Source: Succinivibrionaceae bacterium (GTDB lineage: Bacteria > Pseudomonadota > Gammaproteobacteria > Enterobacterales > Succinivibrionaceae). Taken from it: a DNA stretch of 64,000 bases. Shown here piece by piece: positions 27,367 through 36,025 of the stretch. Position 1 is the first letter of the stretch. Each line of letters begins with the position of its first letter. Location: NCBI GenBank assembly GCA_016284235.1, contig JAEEOK010000059.1:80281-144280 (forward strand), read 5' to 3'. The notes under the pieces were generated by a model. That model ran no database searches, was not told the origin of the DNA, and saw nothing but the letters and a program-made list of their open reading frames with translations. The translations under genes and the position numbers were made by a program.

Positions 27367-29574
27367 TCATCCTGCCTCACCAACTTCTTCATTGTCAGTA
27401 TCATCATCAGATTCATTATCTGAACCGTTCAAGGCGGCACTATACTCCTCCATAAAATCAGTGAGACTCTGAACCTCCATATTGCCTTCATCGTTAATTT
27501 CTGCAACAACCATTTCCGATGACGCCTCATTACCGTATGAATCCTTAAATACAAAATTGTATATAAGTTTTGACTCGCCTAGATCCTGATCCTCTATAGT
27601 CATGCTCTTTTTGTATTTGAAGGTTTCCAGATCAATAGGAGTCTTTTCATCTTTACCCAGCAAAGTCTCAGCATAAAAAACTGTTGTTATTTCATCTCCT
27701 TCCTTCAATGAACGACCGCTTCGATCAGGGACTCCGTTATCATTGATTCTCTGTATGCCAGTAATTGAATATTTATCAGTCTCGTTATTGTAAAGGATAC
27801 TCATGTTATGGAGTTTACCGTTAACCTTTACTGTGCAGTCATAGGTAATATAATCATCAGAATTGCCGGTAATGCGAATCGGCAGTTCATGACCGTCCAG
27901 TGCCGGCCACTGCCCATTTACCGTATCAGTAAATTTACCAGTATCCCAGTCGGCAGTCCAAAGAGCATCTGATCCCAATTCGACAAGCAGCCCTTCCTCA
28001 AAATCCTTTCCAGGAAGAAAAATCATTGAAAACTCCATTTCTACGGAGCTTATTGAATCAATGAGATTCTCGGGTACTGTAACAAATGAATCGCCGTTTT
28101 CAGCGACGCTTATCTTAAGATCCTCCAGTTTCTTTATGTCATTCTGTCTTTCATTCGCATTGTTCTGGTCTGCCTGGGCAAGAGCGGCAAGGCCTCCCGA
28201 TCCGATACTATTGGCAATAATGTAATTAGCCTGATTAATCTGTCCGCTACTGTCTGAAGGAGCTTCTACCGTAGGTTTGCCGTAGTTATCAAAATATCCG
28301 GGATATTCACTGAATCCCTTCACCCATACCATGTAACTGTTAACCTTGTCTATAACTTCGGCTAAATTTCTTAGTCCCTCCTTACTCAAAGCTCTGGTCT
28401 GAAAACCGTAAAGTATACCGAAAGGCGTCGGTACAGAATACTTGTAAGCCAGATTGTAATTTTCAACAAGCTTTCCTACAGGATAGTTAACAGCAACACC
28501 GTTACCCTTTATATACTTGCCTACACCGTTATAAATGACATATCTGTTCAATGCATCATTTACCTTTTTTACCTCCTTTGGTGCAAGATTGGATAACGCG
28601 TTTATATACATTTTCATATCTATGACATCGGAAAAATCACGATTTTTACGATCAACTGATCCGTATGTCTGACTCTTTTTAGATGCCCTGTCAAGTTCCG
28701 TAATTACTCGAGAATTTGTTTTGTATGACTTGAGAAGCTGAAGACCTAGTTCATTATAGGCCAGTACCACATCCGGCGCCGCATCCAAAGAAACCATGGA
28801 AAGAGTCACACCTTCTCTGCCACACGATTCAAGATAGGTTTCTACTATGCTTTCTCCAAGTTCTCTTACACTCATATTTGGCTTTTTATTCAACGCACCA
28901 ATCCATGATGTGTATTCCCATCCGGTAGCTGGTTCTGTTTCCTCAGAGGCAATCATTGCATGTCCCCACTTGGTCATAAAATATCCGCTAGTCAGCGTTC
29001 CCATCAGACAGGCGTCAAATCCAATAATTTCAAATGGCTTGTATTTATTCCCAAATACTGTTCCGAATGCCTCGTCTATTTCAATCAAAGATAGAAAATC
29101 ACCATCAAAATTCTCATCATAGGCTACACCTCCGGTAGGTCCGGCACCGTGATCCCAGAAAATGATCATTCGATGCTGAGGATCATAGTGCTCCTCTCCG
29201 TACCGAAGAAACTTTTCAAGCGTTCCCTTGTTTCCCATGCTGGCATTATTCCAGCGCTGCAAACGTTCCACTTCACCATTAAAAATCTCATATACTTCAA
29301 GATGATCGCTTGATATAACATCATTTTGCCATTCACTTGATCCTCCTGTAAGCACAAGAACACGAACATTTTTACCGACACTTCCGTCAATTATTTCTTG
29401 AAAATCAGCTGTTGCACTTCCGCCCTTCTCAGGTTCATCACCGCCCGATTCTAAATCCGATCCCGTCAGATATAAGTAAACCAGCCAGGGTACTGATTCC
29501 TTAGCCTGAACAGTAGCCGGCAACAAAAGTAAAACGAAAAGAACAAAAAAGATTTTATTTACAAAACTAAACAT
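27367..29574 (-). CDS. Exported clostripain-type (C11) cysteine peptidase
   Basis: A 735-residue secreted or periplasmic protease with a signal peptide (about 1-24, ending ATVQA). The C11 catalytic dyad is visible: His142 in FWDHGAGPTGG and Cys189 in GFDACLMGTLTSG, the usual clostripain-family motifs. The domain begins WLVYLYLTGSDLESGGDEP near residue 30 and the peptidase part runs to about residue 420. A large C-terminal region of about 300 residues, probably beta-rich, ends in an acidic tail. Clostripain relatives cleave after basic residues; specificity here is unproven. The Sel1 gene follows in the same direction. Confidence 0.88.
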   Translation of the reverse strand: MFSFVNKIFFVLFVLLLLPATVQAKESVPWLVYLYLTGSDLESGGDEPEKGGSATADFQEIIDGSVGKNVRVLVLTGGSSEWQNDVISSDHLEVYEIFNGEVERLQRWNNASMGNKGTLEKFLRYGEEHYDPQHRMIIFWDHGAGPTGGVAYDENFDGDFLSLIEIDEAFGTVFGNKYKPFEIIGFDACLMGTLTSGYFMTKWGHAMIASEETEPATGWEYTSWIGALNKKPNMSVRELGESIVETYLESCGREGVTLSMVSLDAAPDVVLAYNELGLQLLKSYKTNSRVITELDRASKKSQTYGSVDRKNRDFSDVIDMKMYINALSNLAPKEVKKVNDALNRYVIYNGVGKYIKGNGVAVNYPVGKLVENYNLAYKYSVPTPFGILYGFQTRALSKEGLRNLAEVIDKVNSYMVWVKGFSEYPGYFDNYGKPTVEAPSDSSGQINQANYIIANSIGSGGLAALAQADQNNANERQNDIKKLEDLKISVAENGDSFVTVPENLIDSISSVEMEFSMIFLPGKDFEEGLLVELGSDALWTADWDTGKFTDTVNGQWPALDGHELPIRITGNSDDYITYDCTVKVNGKLHNMSILYNNETDKYSITGIQRINDNGVPDRSGRSLKEGDEITTVFYAETLLGKDEKTPIDLETFKYKKSMTIEDQDLGESKLIYNFVFKDSYGNEASSEMVVAEINDEGNMEVQSLTDFMEEYSAALNGSDNESDDDTDNEEVGEAG

Positions 29575-30043
29575 ACCAGTTTTCTCGGCATTAAAAAGAA
29601 AGAGAAAGAATTACTGCCAACCGACCTTGTCAGGTTTCTCTTTTGGTACAGGCAGACAGTTACTACTAATATCTGAGCATAGCACGATTTTAGTTTCTTT
29701 GCTTCTGCATTCTTCAAAAAAGCTTTACAGATCAGCTTACAGCCGTTACCTAAAATCATCATACATCAAGCAGAAACTCTAATTTTATGTGTATTATAAC
29801 CGCAATAAATATATCTTTGATAACCAGGAAAGATAAGTCGATATTTATATAAATGACATTAAAGTTAGAACTGTCCCAAAAATCACCTGCCAACCAGCGC
29901 ATAAATACCAAAATTTTGACGAACAATTAAAACGTTATTGATATCATCCCTCTAAACAATGCTCCAGATTTCTGCAGTTCAGCCGTTATGAACTCACAAT
30001 GTAAATTTTGATCTCGGCATAATAAGGCAAATACAAATTAAAG
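29575..30043. other. Intergenic region with no gene seen
   Basis: AT-rich sequence between divergent genes, presumably carrying promoters for the C11 peptidase and the DUF4124 gene. A short stretch near 29940 (TCATCCCTCTAAACAAT) resembles one near 19045. No other structure was recognised. Confidence 0.4.
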
Positions 30044-30049
30044 TATAAT
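30044..30049 (+). promoter_or_regulatory. Perfect -10 box before the DUF4124 gene
   Basis: TATAAT lies 38 bases before the start codon. No good -35 hexamer is seen 16-18 bases upstream, so the promoter may be weak or activator-dependent. Confidence 0.35.
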
Positions 30050-30087
30050 AAGAACATTGTTTGATAAGACGATATGAGAGTTTTTAT

Positions 30088-30618
30088 ATGAAAGGATCAT
30101 CTCTATTTTTCCTACTGTCAGTCGCGTTATTTTCGGGAACAGCTTTCAGTGACATTCACCAATGGACAGATGCGAACGGAACGGTGCATTTTTCTGATAC
30201 AGCCCCTGCTGGTGTATCAAATGCAAAAAAAATTGACGTTCGGGAAACAAATATTGCAATTCAGAGTGAAATGAACACCGGCGGCAGCAGAGTGACAAGT
30301 TCTGGAGGTCAATATAACATTGGAACACCGGTACTCGCTGTCACATCACCTTCTGACGGTGAAATAATAAGAAGCAACGAAGGAGCGGTGACAGTATCAG
30401 GCACAGCAACAAACGTTATGCCTGGTTCGAAAGTTGATTTGCTTCTGGACGGAAAACCTGTGGCTGAAGGTGCAAATAATCTCTCTGCATCTTTGACAAA
30501 TGTTGATCGCGGCACCCATACTGTTGAAGTAAGGGTTACTTCAAATTCAGGAAAGGTCATAAAGTCACGCCCCGTTTCTTTCACACTGCAAAGGTACCAC
30601 AAGAATGGGGGAAAATAG
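30088..30618 (+). CDS. Exported DUF4124 protein with Ig-like C-terminal domain
   Basis: A 176-residue protein with a signal peptide (MKGSSLFFLLSVALFSG then TAFS). A DUF4124 module follows, marked by IHQWTDANGTVHFSDTAP. The C-terminal half (about 85-170) has the pattern of a bacterial Ig-like domain (SPSDGEIIRSNEGAVTVSG, GTHTVEVRV). DUF4124 proteins are envelope-located and of unknown function. The start is the ATG at 30088; an in-frame TTG at 30061 would spoil the signal peptide. A terminator follows at 30669. Confidence 0.85.
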   Translation: MKGSSLFFLLSVALFSGTAFSDIHQWTDANGTVHFSDTAPAGVSNAKKIDVRETNIAIQSEMNTGGSRVTSSGGQYNIGTPVLAVTSPSDGEIIRSNEGAVTVSGTATNVMPGSKVDLLLDGKPVAEGANNLSASLTNVDRGTHTVEVRVTSNSGKVIKSRPVSFTLQRYHKNGGK

Positions 30619-30668
30619 AAAATCAGCACATCAGACAGCAACTGTTTGATCAGAAAAATTTTAAACAT

Positions 30669-30703
30669 AAGGCAGCATTTCCCTGAGCTGTCTTTATTTT
30701 TTT
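30669..30703 (+). terminator. Intrinsic terminator of the DUF4124 gene
   Basis: AAGGCAGC and GCTGTCTT (one G-U pair) form a stem around a ten-base loop, followed by a T-rich run. Confidence 0.75.
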
Positions 30704-30710
30704 GTGTGAC

Positions 30711-30947
30711 TCAAACAATCAGATCAACATGTTTTGAAATTTCAGCTGCGTTTTCTTCAACGACAGAATCTTCATGTCCGTCATTATGAGTTGCAACGTA
30801 ACCATCATCATTGGTTTCATCATGCTCGTCGATATGCCTGGACCACTCGGTCTTAAACACCTTTTTAACGCCTTTTTTGAATTTCAGTACACCCGTCCTT
30901 ATCGGTAACAGGTTTGATACTACAGACAGTAAAGCTTCCTGTGTCAT
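30711..30947 (-). CDS. Small hypothetical protein (78 aa)
   Basis: Not recognised. A strong ribosome site (GGGAGG, five bases before ATG) argues that the frame is used. The first 35 residues are basic and amphipathic (LPIRTGVLKFKKGVKKVFK); the rest is acidic and His/Asp/Glu-rich (DEHDETNDDGYVATHNDGHE), which might bind metal. There is no signal peptide or membrane helix. It converges on the DUF4124 gene and is divergent from the ClpP-like gene. Confidence 0.55.
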   Translation of the reverse strand: MTQEALLSVVSNLLPIRTGVLKFKKGVKKVFKTEWSRHIDEHDETNDDGYVATHNDGHEDSVVEENAAEISKHVDLIV

Positions 30948-31289
30948 AGCAACCTCCCTGTATCAAAGATATTAAATTCCTCCTATCTAATATATCGGTA
31001 ACTTTAGTTAAAAATTAAAAAAAACACCTTAATATCTTAACTTTTGAAACAAAAATAATAGAAAAATGAAGAAAAATTAAAATTCTGAATTATTATGATT
31101 GTGACATATAGCATATGCTAAAAAATGATGTTCCTTTTGGATTACATCACACCTAACTTTTGACGAATATGAAAGAATTAGCGAAAGCTGCTTCAACTTT
31201 TATAGTTGTTAATTTTTTTGTTCAGATCCAACTTGATATGCTGTAAAGAAATACATAACTTACAGGGGAGCAAAGAGGAATTTTCAACC
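30948..31289. other. AT-rich divergent intergenic region
   Basis: Very AT-rich, with no gene. It presumably holds promoters for the 78-aa gene and the ClpP-like/TPR gene; no clear hexamer pair could be fixed. Confidence 0.4.
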
Positions 31290-32312
31290 ATGCTGAGACC
31301 TATCATAAAAACAACAGTACTAACAATCTGCTTTTTGGGTTTTATAGAAACATCAAATGCAGCGCGCCTAAACAGCGGAATTACACAAGACGGAACTCCG
31401 TGTATAACAATATCCGGAGAAATCACCACATATGATGGTCGCAATTTTATAAATCTTACAGATCGGATGCGCCACTCCGGAAATCCTGCCAGAATAGTTC
31501 TCCTTAACAGCAGCGGAGGAAATCTTGAAGAGGCCGCCAGAATAGCTGACCACGTATACAGTCATAAAATGGACACCAAAGTTGAAGGCTCAAAACAGTG
31601 CAGCAGTGCTTGCTTTCTTATTTTTGCAGCCGGATACAACCGTCATGCAGATCTTTCCGCATCCATGTATGTGCACAGAGCAATGGAAAAACAGCGGGAC
31701 ACCAACAGAGCACGCAGCATAAGTATCGATTTGAATGATCTGTACAAGGAATATGATGTTCCCCAAAATATCCGCCTGGCTATGCTTGAAACCCCGCCTA
31801 ACAAGGCATACAAACTGACAAAATCAGACATCAAGCAATTAAACAGAGGAAGTTTTAACTATAATGAATCTTCTCGCCGGAACGCACATGATCAATACTA
31901 TGAAAGACAACAGCAAAATCCCGACAAATGCAGATACGGTATAGAAAGCATACAAAACGGCAGACTGAATGAGGGGATCAAGATCCTGGAAAACTGCAAA
32001 TCCAAAGATGCGGAAATCTACTACTATCTTGGTTATGCCTACGCCAAACTCAGCAAAAACGACAAAGCAAAAAATAATCTCCGCAAATCACTGGAAATCA
32101 ATCCTGACAAGGCAATAGCCTGGAAAAATCTGGCTGAATTACTTGCAATGGAAGGAGATGTAGACAACGCTGCAGATTGTTTTGTCTATTACTGGGAATA
32201 CTCCAGTGATCAGAATGCCGCCAAAAACAAACTGTATTCAATAGTCAAGGAAAACAGAGGAACACCAAGGGCGCAGGCAGCAGCCGTGGCCATAGGAACC
32301 CTGGGACTCTGA
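31290..32312 (+). CDS. Exported ClpP-like protein fused to TPR repeats
   Basis: A 340-residue protein with a signal peptide (about 1-24, ending ETSNA). Residues 30-195 show the ClpP/crotonase-like fold of periplasmic COG3904-type proteins: RIVLLNSSGGNLEEAARIAD, the presumed nucleophile Ser106 in KQCSSACFLIFAAG, and His129 in MYVHRA. Residues about 205-300 form at least two TPR units (YYYLGYAYAKLSKNDKAKN, NPDKAIAWKNLAELLAMEGD). It is probably a periplasmic serine hydrolase or protease with a docking platform; substrate unknown. Start: ATG at 31290 with AGAGGA ten bases upstream. A longer frame from 31206 would bury the signal peptide. Confidence 0.8.
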   Translation: MLRPIIKTTVLTICFLGFIETSNAARLNSGITQDGTPCITISGEITTYDGRNFINLTDRMRHSGNPARIVLLNSSGGNLEEAARIADHVYSHKMDTKVEGSKQCSSACFLIFAAGYNRHADLSASMYVHRAMEKQRDTNRARSISIDLNDLYKEYDVPQNIRLAMLETPPNKAYKLTKSDIKQLNRGSFNYNESSRRNAHDQYYERQQQNPDKCRYGIESIQNGRLNEGIKILENCKSKDAEIYYYLGYAYAKLSKNDKAKNNLRKSLEINPDKAIAWKNLAELLAMEGDVDNAADCFVYYWEYSSDQNAAKNKLYSIVKENRGTPRAQAAAVAIGTLGL

Positions 32313-32373
32313 GGAAGGGGAGATGCCCCCACAAAACAACAGTATAACAAAAGAGAAAAAAAACTATTTTCAG

Positions 32374-32401
32374 TTGATTTTTAGGTGCATTCGGATATAT
32401 T
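32374..32401 (+). promoter_or_regulatory. Putative sigma-70 promoter of potGHI
   Basis: TTGATT and TATATT are separated by 16 bases; transcription would begin near 32408, giving a leader of about 50 bases before potG. Confidence 0.45.
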
Positions 32402-32458
32402 ACACGACTTGAGACAATGTGCTCGACTGTTTCATTTTTAGATCATCGGTAGGTTGAT

Positions 32459-33688
32459 ATGGAAGAGAAGAATAGTAACGCTAAAGATTCTGCTGCGGGG
32501 GAAATAAAGAATCCAACCGGTACTTCAGCGCAGACTAAAGATGTGCGCAAACCGCAAAATCCGAACAAACCATCAGTGGTGGATATTCAAAAAAGAAAAC
32601 CTCTTGTGCAGATAAAAAAACTTACTAAGATTTTTGACGGAGGCGTCAAAGCCGTCGATGATGTGGATCTGACAATATATCAGGGAGAAATTTTTGCTCT
32701 TCTGGGTTCATCAGGATGCGGAAAATCAACACTGCTTCGAATGCTTGACGGACTTGAAACCCCGACCAGCGGTGAAATCATTATAGACGGACAGGATCTT
32801 TCAAAAGTACCGACATACAAGCGGCCAGTGAACATGATGTTTCAGTCCTATGCTCTTTTTCCTCACATGACTGTGGAACAGAACATTGCATTCGGTCTCA
32901 AACAGGACAAACTGCCTAAAAAAGAAATTAGCGAACGAGTCGATCAGATGCTTGAACTTGTTCACATGACAGACTATCGTCACCGCAAGCCGTACCAGTT
33001 GTCAGGCGGACAGAGGCAGCGAGTTGCACTGGCCAGATCACTGGCAAAACGTCCTAAACTTCTTCTTCTCGACGAACCAATGGGAGCTCTTGACAAAAAA
33101 CTCAGAGTAAAAATGCAGCTCGAACTGGTTGATATCATCGAAAAGGTCGGGGTTACCTGCGTAATGGTTACCCATGATCAAGAGGAGGCTATGACCATGG
33201 CAGGACGCATAGCTATCATGGACAAAGGAGAACTGATCCAGGTTGGAGATCCGGAGGAAATATATGAGAATCCAAACTGCGTCTTCACAGCTGAATTTAT
33301 TGGTTCTGTAAATCTCTTCGAAGGCGAACTTGGTGAAAATGACAGCGCACATACCGTAATTGAAACAAATGAACTGCTGCACCCTATTTTCATCAATTCG
33401 GGTACAAACATAGCCGACGGAATGAAAGTCACTGTTGCTTTAAGACCAGAAAAAATCTGGATAGAACGGGATGAACCTAAGGATCGTCGATACAATTATG
33501 CTGAAGGTACAGTTGAAAACATCGCCTACATGGGTGATATATCCATATATCACGTCAAAATAGCGAGTGGCAAGATCATGACAGTTACCATACCTAATGT
33601 TGATCGCTTCCGCAACAATCAGCCGTCTTGGGATGACAAGGTTTATCTCCACTGGGAGCCTGATTCAGCCGTCGTACTCACCATCTAG
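32459..33688 (+). CDS. potG: Putrescine/polyamine ABC transporter ATPase
   Basis: Cytoplasmic ATPase subunit driving polyamine import. It matches E. coli PotG closely over its length, including PTYKRPVNMMFQSYALFPHM and the C-terminal TOBE region ending VVLTI. Walker A GSSGCGKST is at 83-91, the signature LSGGQRQRV begins at 181, and LLLLDEPMGALD is Walker B. The 409 residues include an N-terminal extension of about 35 hydrophilic residues beyond the 377-residue E. coli protein. potH follows after 20 bases. The PotG-like sequence and the order G-H-I identify the potFGHI type, but potF is absent here. Confidence 0.93.
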   Translation: MEEKNSNAKDSAAGEIKNPTGTSAQTKDVRKPQNPNKPSVVDIQKRKPLVQIKKLTKIFDGGVKAVDDVDLTIYQGEIFALLGSSGCGKSTLLRMLDGLETPTSGEIIIDGQDLSKVPTYKRPVNMMFQSYALFPHMTVEQNIAFGLKQDKLPKKEISERVDQMLELVHMTDYRHRKPYQLSGGQRQRVALARSLAKRPKLLLLDEPMGALDKKLRVKMQLELVDIIEKVGVTCVMVTHDQEEAMTMAGRIAIMDKGELIQVGDPEEIYENPNCVFTAEFIGSVNLFEGELGENDSAHTVIETNELLHPIFINSGTNIADGMKVTVALRPEKIWIERDEPKDRRYNYAEGTVENIAYMGDISIYHVKIASGKIMTVTIPNVDRFRNNQPSWDDKVYLHWEPDSAVVLTI

Positions 33689-33708
33689 CAACCTACCGGA
33701 AACATCAA

Positions 33709-34767
33709 ATGGCCATTGCAAATAACCGAAGTGCAAAACTTAAAGGTATATTCAAAAGCAGAATTTCAAAGGTAAAATTCAAAGGCAGTAGTCTGGTGCT
33801 TGCTATACCGTACCTGTGGATGATTCTGTTCTTCATTATTCCGTTTCTGATCATTTTCAAAATAAGTTTTTCTGAAATGGTAGACGGTCAGATGCCGCCT
33901 TATTCTCCTATCGCAAACTATGAAGACGGAAAGTTGGATATAAAATTAAACTTCAACAACTACAAGTTTGTTCTTAGCGGCGATGATCTGGGACTTGACG
34001 AATTTGAAACAGAATCAGAAGCAGAAAATGGTAATGAAGGCAAAAAAGAGGAATCAGGTTGGTTCACAAAGATAATGCGCGAGCTTGACAATAATCTTTA
34101 CCTGCTCGGCTATTGGCAGTCTCTTAAGGTTGCCTTCATATCAACTCTGTGCTGCCTTATTATCGGATATCCTCTTGCCTGGTCAATCGTCCACGCAACC
34201 CCGACCATGAGAAGCATTCTTCTCATGCTGGTCATTCTTCCAAGCTGGACTTCTTTTCTGATAAGAGTCTATGCATGGATGGGACTGCTCAGTGATACAG
34301 GTTTCATAAACCAGGTGCTGCTGTTTTTCCACATAATTGATGAGCCTATTACCATGCTTCACACACAGTTTGCTGTATATGTGGGTATCGTGTACGCTTA
34401 TCTGCCGTTTATGATCATGCCTCTTTATAACGCGATATCAAGAGTTGATTACAGCTACATCGAGGCATCTATGGATCTGGGAGCTCGTCCTATGACAACA
34501 TTTTTCAAGGTTCTGCTACCTTTGACAAAAAACGGAGTAATAGCAGGATCAATGCTTGTCTTTATACCAGCTATCGGTGAGTTCGTCATTCCTGAACTTT
34601 TAGGAGGACCTGACGCTGTGCTGATCGGTCAGTTGTTATGGCAGGACTTCTTCAATAACAGAGACTGGCCTCTGGCTTCAACAATAGCTGTAATCATGCT
34701 GGGACTGGTAATAGCCCCGATCATGTGGTTCTTTAAAGTTCAGCGGGCTAACGAGGTAAAAGCATAA
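33709..34767 (+). CDS. potH: Polyamine ABC transporter permease PotH
   Basis: Inner-membrane permease of 352 residues with about six helices. The coupling-loop motif is SYIEASMDLGARPMTTFFKV, for contact with PotG. It is about 35 residues longer than E. coli PotH because the first periplasmic loop is expanded and acidic (around 80-125, including ETESEAENGNEGKKEESG). The potI start codon shares one base with the potH stop, so the two are translationally coupled. Confidence 0.93.
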   Translation: MAIANNRSAKLKGIFKSRISKVKFKGSSLVLAIPYLWMILFFIIPFLIIFKISFSEMVDGQMPPYSPIANYEDGKLDIKLNFNNYKFVLSGDDLGLDEFETESEAENGNEGKKEESGWFTKIMRELDNNLYLLGYWQSLKVAFISTLCCLIIGYPLAWSIVHATPTMRSILLMLVILPSWTSFLIRVYAWMGLLSDTGFINQVLLFFHIIDEPITMLHTQFAVYVGIVYAYLPFMIMPLYNAISRVDYSYIEASMDLGARPMTTFFKVLLPLTKNGVIAGSMLVFIPAIGEFVIPELLGGPDAVLIGQLLWQDFFNNRDWPLASTIAVIMLGLVIAPIMWFFKVQRANEVKA

Positions 34768-35693
34768 TGAATTCTCAAACACCTCACATTCGTTCTAAAT
34801 GGCGTTATCTTTTTCTGTTCATTGGACTGGTGTTTCTTTATGCACCAATAATTATACTTATCGTTTATTCATTCAATTCATCAAAACTTGTAACTGTCTG
34901 GAAGAGTTTCTCTTTTGAATGGTACTCTGCCCTTTTTCACGACGATGAATTCCTTCATGCAATCTATCTTACACTGACCATAGGATTCTGCGCCGCAACA
35001 ATGTCGGTTATCATTGGAACACTGGCGGCGTTTGTTCTAGCCCGGTTCGGCCGTTTCAGAGGTCAGGGAATATTTTCCTTCAGCATCACCGCCCCGATGG
35101 TTATGCCAGAGGTTATTACCGGTCTGTCACTGTTGCTGATGTTCATAGCCACGGCAAACGGTTCGCACGCACTCGCCGGTTGGATCAGCGAACATTTTGA
35201 AATTACAGAGGGCTCATTCCTGTATCCCGTTTTAAGACAAATGGACGGTTTTCCTGATCGCGGTGTTTTTACCATCTGGATAGCAATGGTAACCTTTACA
35301 TCAGCTTATGTTACTGTTATTGTCCGGGCACGTCTGAAGGAAACAGACCTGTCGATAGAGGAGGCTGCACTTGATCTAGGTGCAACACCGTTTAAGGTTT
35401 TTGTATTCATTACTCTGCCTTCACTAACACCTGCTATCATATCCGGATGGCTGCTTGCATTCACTCTGACACTGGATGACATTGTAATTTCACAATTTGT
35501 GGCCGGTCCTAAATCAACTACACTGCCGATGCTTGTTTTTTCCAGCGTCCGCCGTGGAGTAAATCCTAAAATCAACGCTCTTGCCACAATTATAGTTGCC
35601 ATTGTATCAATATGTGTAACTCTTACCTGGTACTTCATGCGTCGGCGTGAAAAAAGAATCATGCGGGAAATGGCGCAAATCAAATCAAAATAA
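34767..35693 (+). CDS. potI: Polyamine ABC transporter permease PotI
   Basis: Second permease (308 residues, about six helices) of the polyamine importer. The N-terminal FLYAPIIILIVYSFNSSK and the coupling motif SIEEAALDLGATPFKVF are typical of PotI/PotC. It pairs with PotH in the membrane above a PotG dimer. It is the last gene of the unit and is followed by an intrinsic terminator. No periplasmic binding protein gene is adjacent. Confidence 0.93.
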   Translation: MNSQTPHIRSKWRYLFLFIGLVFLYAPIIILIVYSFNSSKLVTVWKSFSFEWYSALFHDDEFLHAIYLTLTIGFCAATMSVIIGTLAAFVLARFGRFRGQGIFSFSITAPMVMPEVITGLSLLLMFIATANGSHALAGWISEHFEITEGSFLYPVLRQMDGFPDRGVFTIWIAMVTFTSAYVTVIVRARLKETDLSIEEAALDLGATPFKVFVFITLPSLTPAIISGWLLAFTLTLDDIVISQFVAGPKSTTLPMLVFSSVRRGVNPKINALATIIVAIVSICVTLTWYFMRRREKRIMREMAQIKSK

Positions 35694-35719
35694 CATAAGA
35701 GTACGGTTTACAAAGAATA

Positions 35720-35748
35720 AGAGGGTATCACAATAATACCCTCTTTTA
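35720..35748 (+). terminator. Intrinsic terminator of potGHI
   Basis: GAGGGTAT and ATACCCTC pair perfectly around a short loop and are followed by TTTT, about 27 bases after the potI stop. Confidence 0.88.
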
Positions 35749-35825
35749 ATTTCAACACTGGAATTCAATTCTGTACCACACGAACGGTGCATAATTAAAC
35801 TTCGAGATCAATAAAATTCAAACTA

Positions 35826-35854
35826 TTACTAAAGAATTTGCTTTGTGGTAAAAT
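35826..35854 (+). promoter_or_regulatory. Putative promoter of the RND efflux operon
   Basis: TTACTA and TAAAAT are separated by 17 bases, with an extended -10 TGG. It lies in the 330-base gap before acrA and would give a leader of about 165 bases. No operator or adjacent TetR-type regulator was seen. Confidence 0.35.
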
Positions 35855-36025
35855 TTTGAGAGTGTGTCTTGTGAAATTCATATAACTTCACACTGAAAAG
35901 TTCCCGAAAAGGATGCTTAAACAGACACAACTGATTTTCAAATCCGAATTTATGCATAAAAATCAAAGGAAAAATTAGGCGATATAAATCCACGAACCTT
36001 CGGAGTTTTCATCGCGGGAGATTTT

